Shown: in pieces, positions 8,390 to 15,502 of the stretch
How positions within the stretch are numbered: the first letter of the stretch is position 1
Layout: the number at the start of each line of letters is the position of its first letter
Source of the DNA: Verrucomicrobiales bacterium
GTDB lineage: Bacteria > Verrucomicrobiota > Verrucomicrobiia > Verrucomicrobiales > DEV007
NCBI GenBank assembly: GCA_029213065.1
Contig: JARGPH010000005.1
Coordinates: 1-38,424, forward strand
Reading direction: 5' to 3'
DNA: 38,424 bases
The notes under the pieces: generated by a model
Told to the model about the DNA's origin: nothing
Databases searched by the model: none
The model's input: only the letters and a program-made list of their open reading frames with translations
Made by a program: the position numbers and the translations under genes

Positions 8390-9640
8390 CTACCGGAGAA
8401 CCGGCTTCAGCAGAAACAGCCCGCTCGTGGCATTGAGAGCATCGCCTGCATCCATGGTTTTAAACTCGTGTCCCGCTCCCCAGGAGTCGGAGAAAATAAT
8501 GCGATTGGTCTTTTTGTTGAATCCAATGATGAGTCGCATGTGCCCACCGCCGGTTTGCTCCTGAAGGGGAGGGGTTTCCTCAAACTGCCCTACGGTGAGG
8601 GCCCAGAGGAGGGGGATGCCATCCTCGATGTTCTTGTAGATCATTTTGAAGAAATCCTCGTCGGGGATTCGGTCTCCCACATACTTTCCATCGAGAAGTT
8701 CGACGAGGGAGCTGCGATTTCTCATCGCGAGGCACTCAAAGCGGGTTTTGAAGAGATGATCGATCGCGCCCAGTTCTTCGTTGATGGCGAGACCGCTCGT
8801 GCCTCCTTCCGGGGTGGAACCCGCGAGCTGTGCCAGCTGATGCATGTCGCAGGATATTCCGTAGTATTCAAAAACCCGTTGGGCGGACGCGACCACGCAG
8901 TATCCCTTAGTGCCCTGATCGACCATGGGAATCTTCTCGATAAAGACGTCACCATTGGGATTCCGTTTTACGCGGCGGGGAAGATCAGAGAGCTTCGCGG
9001 TCGCGCCGGGGCGCGCGTGGGTCGCCGCTTCGTAGGCCCCTTCAGCGTCTCTGCGGGCGAGACGCATGCGAAGAAATTCCGTGGGATCGGGCGCTTCGTG
9101 ATTGTGTTCGAGGACCGCTTTGCCCCTTGCTGAGATCCATATCCAGCCATCGGTGAGCAGTCCTATGGTGGGCTTTGCCTTACGTCGTTTCGGGCGAACT
9201 TCCAATTGCCTGCCGAGATGGGATCCCATGAGTTTAAATCGCTCCTGAAAGTCTGAGTTGTCGATGGTGCCTCCGTCCCCCCGATTGAAAATCGAGATGG
9301 TTACGCCGACAAACGTGCCGTCTTTAAAATCGACAATCGCTTCTTCAATGGGAACGGAGCCTTCGAGGAGAGTGAGGTTCACCTTGAGATTCTGAGTTTT
9401 TTTCCTCTGAAAGATGGCCCGGCTGTGGTCGGTCGTGAGCCATTTGAAATAAGGGTTCCGGTTCCATTTTCCCTTATCGAACATCGTTTCCAGGTCCGCG
9501 GGTTGGATGCGATAGGCATCCGGCAGGGTGATAAAGGCATCAAGGTCTGCCTCCAGCGTTTCAGCCCCTTCCGAGAGACGGGCAATAAGGAAAAACAATG
9601 TTAAAGCGAGAAGGGAAAAGGGACTGTTTTTCGCTAACAT
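8390..9640 (-). CDS. Secreted C39-like cysteine peptidase domain protein
   Basis: A 416-residue exported protein with a signal peptide (about 1-26, ending SEGAE). The C-terminal half is a papain-like C39 domain: oxyanion Gln242 and Cys248 in IPMVDQGTKGYCVVASAQRVFEYYG, His367 in GGGHMRLIIGFN and Asp385 in FSDSWG form a complete triad. The N-terminal half (about 30-225) has no recognisable family. It contains FKLMGSHLGRQLEV, a pattern seen in uncharacterised Verrucomicrobia proteins. No ABC exporter or bacteriocin precursor lies nearby, so it is a free-standing peptidase rather than a leader peptidase of an exporter. It diverges from dhaK across a 122-base gap. No ribosome-binding site is visible before ATG 9640. 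Confidence 0.75.
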   Translation of the reverse strand: MLAKNSPFSLLALTLFFLIARLSEGAETLEADLDAFITLPDAYRIQPADLETMFDKGKWNRNPYFKWLTTDHSRAIFQRKKTQNLKVNLTLLEGSVPIEEAIVDFKDGTFVGVTISIFNRGDGGTIDNSDFQERFKLMGSHLGRQLEVRPKRRKAKPTIGLLTDGWIWISARGKAVLEHNHEAPDPTEFLRMRLARRDAEGAYEAATHARPGATAKLSDLPRRVKRNPNGDVFIEKIPMVDQGTKGYCVVASAQRVFEYYGISCDMHQLAQLAGSTPEGGTSGLAINEELGAIDHLFKTRFECLAMRNRSSLVELLDGKYVGDRIPDEDFFKMIYKNIEDGIPLLWALTVGQFEETPPLQEQTGGGHMRLIIGFNKKTNRIIFSDSWGAGHEFKTMDAGDALNATSGLFLLKPVLR

Positions 9641-9762
9641 CCGAGCACTGTATCCAATTGCGCTAATTCTGTCTCGCTAAAATACGGACAAACCCTTTTT
9701 CGATTGTCTTTCTTTGTAATCTCTGACAGAAAGGGGGAACGTTACTCAACGAAATACACAGG

Positions 9763-10794
9763 ATGAAAAAACTCATCAATGACCCTTTAAACGTCGCCAA
9801 CGAATTGATCGAAGGCCTCGTCGAAGCTTACAACGGCGAATGCAAGTACGTCGGAAAGCGCTCTATCGTCAAAAACGATATCCCTGATAATAAAGTCGCA
9901 CTGCTTGTCGGTGGTGGCAGCGGGCACGAGCCTATTTATCACGGGCTTGTCGGACGCAATCTTGCCGATGGCGCCGCCTGCGGAGACATTTTTGCAGCTC
10001 CTCCACCGAATATCGTTTTCGAAGCGACTGAGGCTGTCGATAAGGGGAATGGAGTGCTGTATCTCTACGGCAATTATGCCGGTGATGTCTTGAACTTCGA
10101 TCTCGGCGCCGAGCTATCGGATGATGAGGATATTGAGGTGAAGACCGTTCTGATTGCCGATGATGTGTGTTCCGCTCCTCCGACCGAGAAAGGAAAGCGT
10201 CGTGGTGTTGCAGGTCTCGTTCCTATTGTGAAGCTCGTAGGTGCGGCCTCGCAGACAGCGACTTCACTCGATGAATTGGCGACCTTTGCCGAAAAGGCGT
10301 GCCTTCAGACCCGTTCTGTCGGTGTTTCAATGGCACCGGGGGCGATCCCTGCCACCGGAAAGCCCACCTTCAACATCGACGAAGACAAGATCGGCCTCGG
10401 CATGGGGATTCACGGTGAGCCCGGCGTTGGAGAGATTCCGATGCAGACCGCTGATGAACTCACTCCGATGATGCTGAATCTGATCGTCGAAGATTTTGAA
10501 AAAGACGAGGATGTTGACGCGCTCAAAGAAGGCGATGAAATTCTCCTTTTCGTCAATTCGCTCGGTGCGACGACGATGATGGAACTCCTCATCGCTCTTC
10601 GAAAAGCGAAGATGTATTTTAACGAAAAAGGCATCAAGATTTTCGACGTAATGGTCGGGCCTCTTGTGACTTGTCAGGAAATGGCCGGGATCTCCTTCTC
10701 CGTCACCCGCATGGATGACGAATTGAAGAAGAACTGGGAAATGCCCTGTCAGTCCGTCTGCTTCAGCAAAATGGAAGGTCGCTACGGCGGCTAA
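9763..10794 (+). CDS. dhaK: Dihydroxyacetone kinase, substrate-binding subunit DhaK
   Basis: Binds dihydroxyacetone covalently for phosphorylation to dihydroxyacetone phosphate by DhaL. The 343-residue protein has GGGSGHEP with His55, GNYAGDVLNF with Asp108, and His217 in GMGIHGEPG, the residue that forms the hemiaminal with substrate. The length fits separate-subunit DhaK proteins. dhaL follows on the same strand after 168 bases that hold a palindromic repeat and a pyrimidine-rich leader. That is unusual, because these genes are normally adjacent. No dhaM or PTS gene is in the window, so the phosphoryl donor (PTS or ATP) cannot be read from context. The upstream gap has no convincing promoter or close ribosome-binding site. 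Confidence 0.93.
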   Translation: MKKLINDPLNVANELIEGLVEAYNGECKYVGKRSIVKNDIPDNKVALLVGGGSGHEPIYHGLVGRNLADGAACGDIFAAPPPNIVFEATEAVDKGNGVLYLYGNYAGDVLNFDLGAELSDDEDIEVKTVLIADDVCSAPPTEKGKRRGVAGLVPIVKLVGAASQTATSLDELATFAEKACLQTRSVGVSMAPGAIPATGKPTFNIDEDKIGLGMGIHGEPGVGEIPMQTADELTPMMLNLIVEDFEKDEDVDALKEGDEILLFVNSLGATTMMELLIALRKAKMYFNEKGIKIFDVMVGPLVTCQEMAGISFSVTRMDDELKKNWEMPCQSVCFSKMEGRYGG

Positions 10795-10827
10795 GTCCCG
10801 TCGAATCAGGCACAAATACGGCGATCC

Positions 10828-10858
10828 AACAGGGTTGAATCATCGATCTAACCCTGTT
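10828..10858. repeat. 31-nt palindromic repeat (9-13-9 family), copy 1
   Basis: AACAGGGTT and AACCCTGTT form a perfect 9-bp inverted repeat around 13 bases, between dhaK and dhaL. Copies of the same length are at 18846-18876 and 33210-33240. It may act as an intercistronic hairpin that uncouples dhaK from dhaL, or as a small mobile repeat. Confidence 0.75.
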
Positions 10859-10926
10859 ATATCTACGTTCTAGCCCTTGCAGGGAAGATCGTTAGGAATG
10901 GAGGGGACGCATCCCGACTATTCTCT

Positions 10927-10947
10927 CTACTTTCTCCTCCCTACTTT
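10927..10947 (+). repeat. 21-nt pyrimidine-rich leader repeat, dhaL copy
   Basis: A pyrimidine-rich 21-mer beginning CTACTTTCTCC and ending CTACTTT lies 15 bases before the dhaL ATG. The same 21-mer, with the same orientation relative to the gene, recurs in two tandem copies upstream of cimA (18685-18733). Its role is unknown. Confidence 0.65.
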
Positions 10948-10962
10948 CTACTTCCAAAAATC

Positions 10963-11592
10963 ATGGCAAAAGAAACCCTCTCAATCAACGAAACTCGCGA
11001 CATGATGCTCGCGGTGGCCGATAAAATTATCGAGTCCGAGCCTATTCTCTCTGAAGCTGACCGCGCCCTCGGCGACGGTGACCACGGAGTCGGAATGGAG
11101 CGCGGCATGAACGCAGTCAAAGAAGCTCTCGAAGGAGAAGACTTCGCCTGCGTCGGAAAAGTATTCATGGGTGTGGGCATGGCAATGATGTCCAGCATGG
11201 GTGGTGCTTCCGGTGCCGTATTCGGAATGCTCTTCCGCGGTGGTGGCAAGGCGATCAAAGGTTCCGAGACTCTCGGTGCTGCTGAAGTCGCTTCCTTTTT
11301 TAAAGCGGGAACTGACGAAGTCATGACCAAAGGTGGTGCCAAAGCTGGAGACAAGACCATGGTCGATGCGCTTCTGCCATGCGCTGAAGGTGCTGCTGCT
11401 GCCCAGGGCAATGTTTCTGAAGCACTCGCAGGAGCGGCTGCCGGAGCTGAAGCTGGAAAAGAAGCCAGCAAAGCGATGATCGCAACAATGGGCCGCGCCA
11501 AGACTCTCGGCGAGAAGTCCATCGGACTGCCCGACGCCGGCGCAGTGAGCGTTTCTATTATCGCCGCAACGATGCGCGATTTCGCAGCGTAG
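10963..11592 (+). CDS. dhaL: Dihydroxyacetone kinase, nucleotide-binding subunit DhaL
   Basis: Supplies the phosphoryl group to dihydroxyacetone held by DhaK. The 209-residue all-helical protein carries the Mg-nucleotide motif ADRALGDGDHG (Asp33, Asp38, Asp40, His41), the glycine-rich GGASGAVFGMLF, a lysine loop (GGAKAGDKTMVDAL) and the C-terminal GRAKTLGEKSIGLPDAGAVS. All are standard for DhaL. In PTS-type systems ADP stays bound and DhaM recharges it, while in fused kinases ATP is used directly. Neither can be decided here. The 5' leader includes the pyrimidine-rich repeat and no Shine-Dalgarno. A strong hairpin follows at 11659-11686. Confidence 0.92.
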   Translation: MAKETLSINETRDMMLAVADKIIESEPILSEADRALGDGDHGVGMERGMNAVKEALEGEDFACVGKVFMGVGMAMMSSMGGASGAVFGMLFRGGGKAIKGSETLGAAEVASFFKAGTDEVMTKGGAKAGDKTMVDALLPCAEGAAAAQGNVSEALAGAAAGAEAGKEASKAMIATMGRAKTLGEKSIGLPDAGAVSVSIIAATMRDFAA

Positions 11593-11658
11593 TTCGCGCA
11601 ATTGTGGCAGAGATGCCGCTTCGACCGTTTTCTTTCCAAAGCGGTAGTTAGATTTTTT

Positions 11659-11686
11659 GAAATACCGGCGCGAATGCCGGTATTTC
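11659..11686. terminator. Strong hairpin after dhaL
   Basis: GAAATACCGGC and GCCGGTATTTC form a perfect 11-bp stem with a 6-base loop. Six T precede the stem, but none follow it on the plus strand, so it is not a textbook terminator. It may still stop transcription, protect the dhaL 3' end, or act in the aroE leader. Confidence 0.5.
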
Positions 11687-11750
11687 ATTGTACGGGTGCG
11701 AGTATCGCTGCTTGGCGCTTCAGCGATGCGATGCTTAAGTGGTGTGACTT

Positions 11751-12695
11751 ATGGGAGACGCAAAACAGGTTTATACGCTTTCGGATATGAGGCAGTGGGA
11801 TGTCGCCACCGGTGATCTCGATTCTCCTGCCCGGCTGGCGGTTTTCGGCGATCCTATTGTGCATTCGCGCTCGCCGCAGATGCACAACCCGGCGCTCGCT
11901 GCGGCGGGAAAAAACTGCCAGTATGTGAGGCTCCATATTCAGCCTGATGAACTGCCTGAGGCGCTGGAATTGCTTAAGTCGCAGAATTTCATCGGGACCA
12001 ACGTTACGATTCCTCATAAAGGCGGCGTCTTCGATGGCGTTGATGACATGTCTGAAGTGGCTCGTCGTATCGGAGCGGTAAATACCGTTGCCGTGGAAGG
12101 GGACAGGCTGATGGGGCACAACACCGATGCACCCGGTTTGAAACTCGCGATTCGCGAGGCATTCTCGATGGATCTGACCGATCTTCGAATCATGATTTTC
12201 GGAGCCGGCGGCGGCGCGGGTAAGGCGGCTTCGGTTCAGTGTGCGATGGATCAATGCGAACGTCTTGTCCTCGTTAACCGCACCGTCGAGAAGGCTCAGG
12301 TGCTCGCGGAGGAACTGCGCGATCTCATGGATGATCCGGAAAAGCTCGAGGGGCCGACGGATCGCATTTTGGCAATACCTCATGAAGTTGCTGCGATGGA
12401 AGAGGAGATCGATCAGATTGATCTCATCATCAATGCCACCTCGATGGGGATGAAGCGAACCGATCCCGAGGTGATTCCTCAGAGGCTCATTGAACCGCAT
12501 CATCTCGTCTATGATATGATTTACGCTCCGCCGAGAACTCGCCTTATCGCGAATGCGGAGGCGCAGGGGGCGCGAGCGTCGAACGGGCTCGGTATGTTGC
12601 TGTGGCAGGGAGTGCTTGCCTTTGAATACTGGTTCAACGAGGACGCACCAGTCGAGGCGATGCGCCGCGGGCTTTTGGATTCGTTAGGTGAGTAG
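11751..12695 (+). CDS. aroE: Shikimate dehydrogenase
   Basis: NADPH-dependent reduction of 3-dehydroshikimate to shikimate in aromatic amino acid synthesis. The 314-residue protein has the canonical shikimate pocket: Ser39 and Ser41 in HSRSPQMHNPAL, Lys90 in TNVTIPHK, Asn111 in GAVNTVA and Asp126 in GHNTDAPG. GAGGGAGKAA (151-160) is the NADP fold. It is a little longer than usual because of an N-terminal extension of about 25 residues and an acidic segment (about residues 190-215, ending in the stretch containing MDDPEKLEG). A later Met13 at 11787 is an alternative start. Neither candidate has a convincing ribosome-binding site. This is the better aroE of the two paralogues in the window. Confidence 0.9.
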   Translation: MGDAKQVYTLSDMRQWDVATGDLDSPARLAVFGDPIVHSRSPQMHNPALAAAGKNCQYVRLHIQPDELPEALELLKSQNFIGTNVTIPHKGGVFDGVDDMSEVARRIGAVNTVAVEGDRLMGHNTDAPGLKLAIREAFSMDLTDLRIMIFGAGGGAGKAASVQCAMDQCERLVLVNRTVEKAQVLAEELRDLMDDPEKLEGPTDRILAIPHEVAAMEEEIDQIDLIINATSMGMKRTDPEVIPQRLIEPHHLVYDMIYAPPRTRLIANAEAQGARASNGLGMLLWQGVLAFEYWFNEDAPVEAMRRGLLDSLGE

Positions 12696-12708
12696 GTGCT
12701 TCTGGACC

Positions 12709-12754
12709 GGCCTCACAGAGCCTGTCCGCCCTGGACAGGGGGGAGTGTGAGGCC
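12709..12754. repeat. Two-tier inverted repeat after aroE
   Basis: The outer arms GGCCTCACA / TGTGAGGCC (9 bp) enclose the inner arms CCTGTCC / GGACAGG (7 bp, loop GCCCT). No T tract follows on the plus strand. It may stop aroE transcription or be a REP-like element. Confidence 0.55.
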
Positions 12755-12756
12755 AC

Positions 12757-12784
12757 AAAAAAAGGCCCTCCATGCGGAGAGCCT
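12757..12784 (-). terminator. Rho-independent terminator of the HTH-receiver gene
   Basis: Read on the minus strand, a stem AGGCTCTCC / GGAGGGCCT with one mismatch and a GCAT loop is followed by seven T. It lies 30 bases past the regulator's stop codon. Confidence 0.85.
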
Positions 12785-12814
12785 CTTTGAAAACTTTGCT
12801 AAGTTCGAAACGGA

Positions 12815-13375
12815 TCAGGCTGCGTCTGCGCCTTTGTGACCGAGGATCTTAACGGTGCGGTTGAGCTGATCGTATTCGATTGGCTTTTTGATAACCGTAA
12901 CAGGTCCGCTTGAAAGGATCTTCGTGAGAATCTCGCTGTCAGGGTAACCGGTAATGATCACGATCGGGAGGTCAGGGTACTGAGCCTTCATCTTCACGTA
13001 GAGTTCGTCACCCGGAATGTCCGGGAGTTTCAAGTCAAGGAAGACGAGATCGAAACGCTGCTTCTCAATGTAGCTGAGCGCCTCTGCGCCTGTTCCCACG
13101 ACAATGCGGCCGAAACCGGCTTTTTTGAGGAACTGCTTAAAGAGTGTCTGCAAGGCTGGATCATCATCGACAACGAGAACGGTTGGTTGACCACCTTCGT
13201 CTGTCTTGAGGATGTCGCGATCAAGGAGGCTGCGCTTGATACGCCAGCGTCCACCAATCTGGATTGCAGGGAGCTGTCCACGCTGGACAAGGTAGTAAAC
13301 AGTCGGGAGAGGAATGCGGAGGTATTCCGCAGTCTCTTTGACTGTCATCAATTCGGGAGCTTCTTCGTCTGCCAT
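12815..13375 (-). CDS. Excisionase-type HTH fused to response-regulator receiver
   Basis: A 186-residue transcription regulator with reversed layout. Residues 9-56 (MTVKETAEYLRIPLPTVYYL, then GGRWRIKRSLLD) form a MerR/excisionase-like winged helix. Residues 64-180 form a receiver domain with acidic pocket Asp70-Asp71, phospho-acceptor Asp114 (VFLDLKLPD), Thr142 and Lys163 (IKKP), so phosphorylation is expected. Most response regulators carry the DNA-binding part at the C-terminus. No sensor kinase is in the window, so the partner is distant. It is transcribed alone, with its own terminator. Upstream is a long AT-rich gap containing a 9-bp inverted repeat (13467-13495) that could be its operator. 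No Shine-Dalgarno precedes ATG 13375. Confidence 0.88.
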   Translation of the reverse strand: MADEEAPELMTVKETAEYLRIPLPTVYYLVQRGQLPAIQIGGRWRIKRSLLDRDILKTDEGGQPTVLVVDDDPALQTLFKQFLKKAGFGRIVVGTGAEALSYIEKQRFDLVFLDLKLPDIPGDELYVKMKAQYPDLPIVIITGYPDSEILTKILSSGPVTVIKKPIEYDQLNRTVKILGHKGADAA

Positions 13376-13809
13376 TGTTTTAGTGAGTGTGTTTGCCTGA
13401 CATTTGAGGTTTCGAATCCGTTTTTGAATTCCGTAAAAACCACAATAACGGTAATAGTGATGCCCTGCTCTAGAAACAGTGACGAATTCTAGAGCAATTA
13501 CAAGTAATAAATGAGAAATATTTCAATTATGAGATTCTTTTAGGAGAATCCATATAGCTCGATGGTATTGGAATGCTGAAAGTCCAGAAGTCACAGTGAA
13601 GTTTCAATAGGCGTTCCGAGGGCTATAATCAGCAAAATTTAGCCGGTACACTGTATCGTGGCGAAAAGGCTACAAGAAATACCGGATAGTCGACGTAGGG
13701 TCAATCTACGAAATGCGCCGGTAATAAGCAGGCCTGCGGACTTTCTTAACGGTCCGGACGATTCGCTGGAAAACTCACTGGATTGGGTTATGAAACACTC
13801 AGTATAATT
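13376..13809. other. 434-nt structured intergenic region before uppP
   Basis: No gene is evident. The DNA is more AT-rich than its surroundings. It holds the inverted repeat at 13467-13495, a TATAAT at 13624-13629 with only a poor -35 (TTTCAA, 16 bases upstream), the 10-base palindrome GCAGGCCTGC at 13728-13737 and a small hairpin (CGGAC / GTCCG, 13737-13756). A long 5' leader for uppP and a divergent promoter region are likely. No known riboswitch was recognised. Confidence 0.5.
13467..13495. promoter_or_regulatory. 9-bp inverted repeat, possible operator
   Basis: GCTCTAGAA and TTCTAGAGC are perfect inverted arms separated by 11 bases. The arm centres are 20 bp apart, close to two helical turns, which suits a dimeric DNA-binding protein. 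It lies 92 bases upstream of the HTH-receiver start, so autoregulation is a reasonable guess. Confidence 0.45.
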
Positions 13810-14610
13810 ATGGATCTTTTAAATGCGATAATTCTAGGGTTGGTTCAAGGGCTGACGGAATTTCTGCCGGTCTCATCGTCAGGGCATCTTGTCCTTACCC
13901 AGGAGATTCTGGGAGTGGAAGATCATGGAGTTACATTTGAAGTCGCGGTTCATTTTGGAACCCTTCTGTCGGTCCTCGTTTATTTTTGGAAATCGCTTTG
14001 GCGAATGGTCCTCGCGATCATGCCCCCTTTTAAAGAGGAGTACGCGGCCGACCGGAAAATGATTTTATATCTCGCTGTTGCCAGTATTCCGGCGGCAATC
14101 ATCGGTTTTTCCCCGGCTAAAGGGGCTTTCGAAAGCGTTTACGAAAAGCCGGCGATTGTGGGCTTGCTTCTCATTGTGACCGGTTTGCTCCTCTTTCTGC
14201 CGAGGATCCTCGCCAATCGTGGAAAAGGGGAAATGAGCCTGAAAACGGCGATTGTGATGGGAATCGGGCAGGCTTTCGCCATTTTGCCGGGCGTGTCGCG
14301 TTCAGGGTCAACCATTGTCGCCGGAATAATGGCGGGTACTAAGTCCTCTCTCGCCGCTGAATTCTCCTTTCTCATGGCAATTCCGGCGATTGCTGCGGCT
14401 TCTGTGCTCGAGTGTGAGCATCTCGGCGCCATCAGCAGCGAGGTCCTTACCAGTTACCTCGTTGGAGCTGTGGTCGCCTTTGCTTCCGGCCTCCTTGCGA
14501 TCTTTACGGTTCTCGCTGCGATTCGTAAGGGGAAGTTCGAATACTTCGGTATTTATTGTCTCATCGCTGGTCTCTCAGCATTTCTTTACTTTACCTACGG
14601 AGTTGCCTAA
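13810..14610 (+). CDS. uppP: Undecaprenyl-diphosphatase (BacA/UppP)
   Basis: Dephosphorylates undecaprenyl diphosphate to recycle the lipid carrier for peptidoglycan and surface-polymer synthesis. The 266-residue integral membrane protein has both family signatures, QGLTEFLPVSSSGHL near the N-terminus and LPGVSRSGST in the middle, and about eight hydrophobic segments. ATG 13810 gives the usual family start (MDLLNAIILGLVQG). The in-frame TTG 13783 would add nine unlikely residues. A long structured leader precedes it. The M23 peptidase follows on the same strand after 58 bases, which suggests a cell-wall pair. Confidence 0.95.
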   Translation: MDLLNAIILGLVQGLTEFLPVSSSGHLVLTQEILGVEDHGVTFEVAVHFGTLLSVLVYFWKSLWRMVLAIMPPFKEEYAADRKMILYLAVASIPAAIIGFSPAKGAFESVYEKPAIVGLLLIVTGLLLFLPRILANRGKGEMSLKTAIVMGIGQAFAILPGVSRSGSTIVAGIMAGTKSSLAAEFSFLMAIPAIAAASVLECEHLGAISSEVLTSYLVGAVVAFASGLLAIFTVLAAIRKGKFEYFGIYCLIAGLSAFLYFTYGVA

Positions 14611-14616
14611 TATCCT

Positions 14617-14660
14617 ACTCTCCGAATCGTCGTAAGGGGAGTCTGAACTCCCTGGAGAGT
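14617..14660 (+). promoter_or_regulatory. Nested hairpin covering the M23 ribosome-binding site
   Basis: ACTCTCC (14617-14623) can pair with GGAGAGT (14654-14660), and inside it GGGAGT (14637-14642) pairs with ACTCCC (14647-14652). The 3' outer arm contains the GGAGAG ribosome-binding site of the M23 gene. The run TTTTCTCT after it makes a weak terminator an alternative reading. Confidence 0.5.
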
Positions 14661-14668
14661 TTTCTCTG

Positions 14669-15499
14669 ATGTTTTGTTTATCCCCCAGCTTCAGTTGTTT
14701 TCGGTTTCAATGGCTCCGAATTGTCCTTCCGGTGATCGCGCTGGGATTGGCCGCGACAGGTCTTCACGCCCAGTCTTACACCACCGCGCTTCTCGCCGAC
14801 GGGTTTGATTATCCGTGCGGCAAGCCGAACGGGGCGGGTTATTACGTCTATCGCGGCTTTTCGCCGAATGGCCACCTCGGCGAAGACTGGAACGGCAATG
14901 GCGGCGGGGATACCGATGAAGGCGATCCGGTCTATTCCACCGCTCACGGCGTTGTCATCTTTTCAGAAGATTATCGAAAAGGATGGGGGAATGTCGTGAT
15001 TGTTCGTCACGCCTACCGCGAAAAATCAGGGCAGATTGCCTTTGTCGATTCGCTTTATGGTCACCTCAAAGTTCGCTCAGTTAAAGTGGGGCAGCAGGTG
15101 ACACGCGGACAACTCGTAGGGACGATCGGTTGCGGCCCCTACCGGATGTATGCGGCTCACCTGCATTATGAAATCCGGAAAGATCTCCGGGTCGGGATGA
15201 GGCGGGATTTATATCCTAAAACCTATGCGACCTATCACCATCCCCGCAGTTTTATGGATTCACACCGCTCCCTGCGGATGGAGAATCGCCACGTAAGGGT
15301 TCCCATTAATACTTTTCTAAAGAGCAATCCCAACCGTGTCACCACCGATGCGATTGACGTTCCCGAACTGACGACTGGAACAACGGTGCGGCCGGAAGTT
15401 CCCGATAACGTGCAAAGCGTCATCCAGGAGGAGACGGACCTTGAGGAAGCAACTCCGACAAAGTCGAAGTCACTCTTCGAGAAGCTTTTCAAAAACTAA
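14669..15499 (+). CDS. Exported M23-family metallopeptidase (LysM-less)
   Basis: A 276-residue peptidoglycan endopeptidase-type protein with a signal peptide (about 1-34, ending GLHAQS). The zinc site of the M23 (lysostaphin-like) fold is visible: His69 and Asp73 in GHLGEDWNG, and the H-x-H pair in AAHLHYEIRKD. Between them are AHGVVIFSEDYRKGWGNVVIVRH and SLYGHL, also typical. The family hydrolyses peptide cross-links in peptidoglycan. There is no LysM or SH3 domain, and the last 60 residues are low complexity. GGAGAG lies about 11 bases before ATG 14669 and falls in the arm of a hairpin. It ends three bases from the convergent sulfatase gene. Confidence 0.88.
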   Translation: MFCLSPSFSCFRFQWLRIVLPVIALGLAATGLHAQSYTTALLADGFDYPCGKPNGAGYYVYRGFSPNGHLGEDWNGNGGGDTDEGDPVYSTAHGVVIFSEDYRKGWGNVVIVRHAYREKSGQIAFVDSLYGHLKVRSVKVGQQVTRGQLVGTIGCGPYRMYAAHLHYEIRKDLRVGMRRDLYPKTYATYHHPRSFMDSHRSLRMENRHVRVPINTFLKSNPNRVTTDAIDVPELTTGTTVRPEVPDNVQSVIQEETDLEEATPTKSKSLFEKLFKN

Positions 15500-15502
15500 G
15501 GC

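Noticed and set aside
13803-13808. TATAAT immediately before the uppP ATG as a -10 box
   Set aside because: Transcription would start inside the coding region, and the spacing to a -35 is poor.
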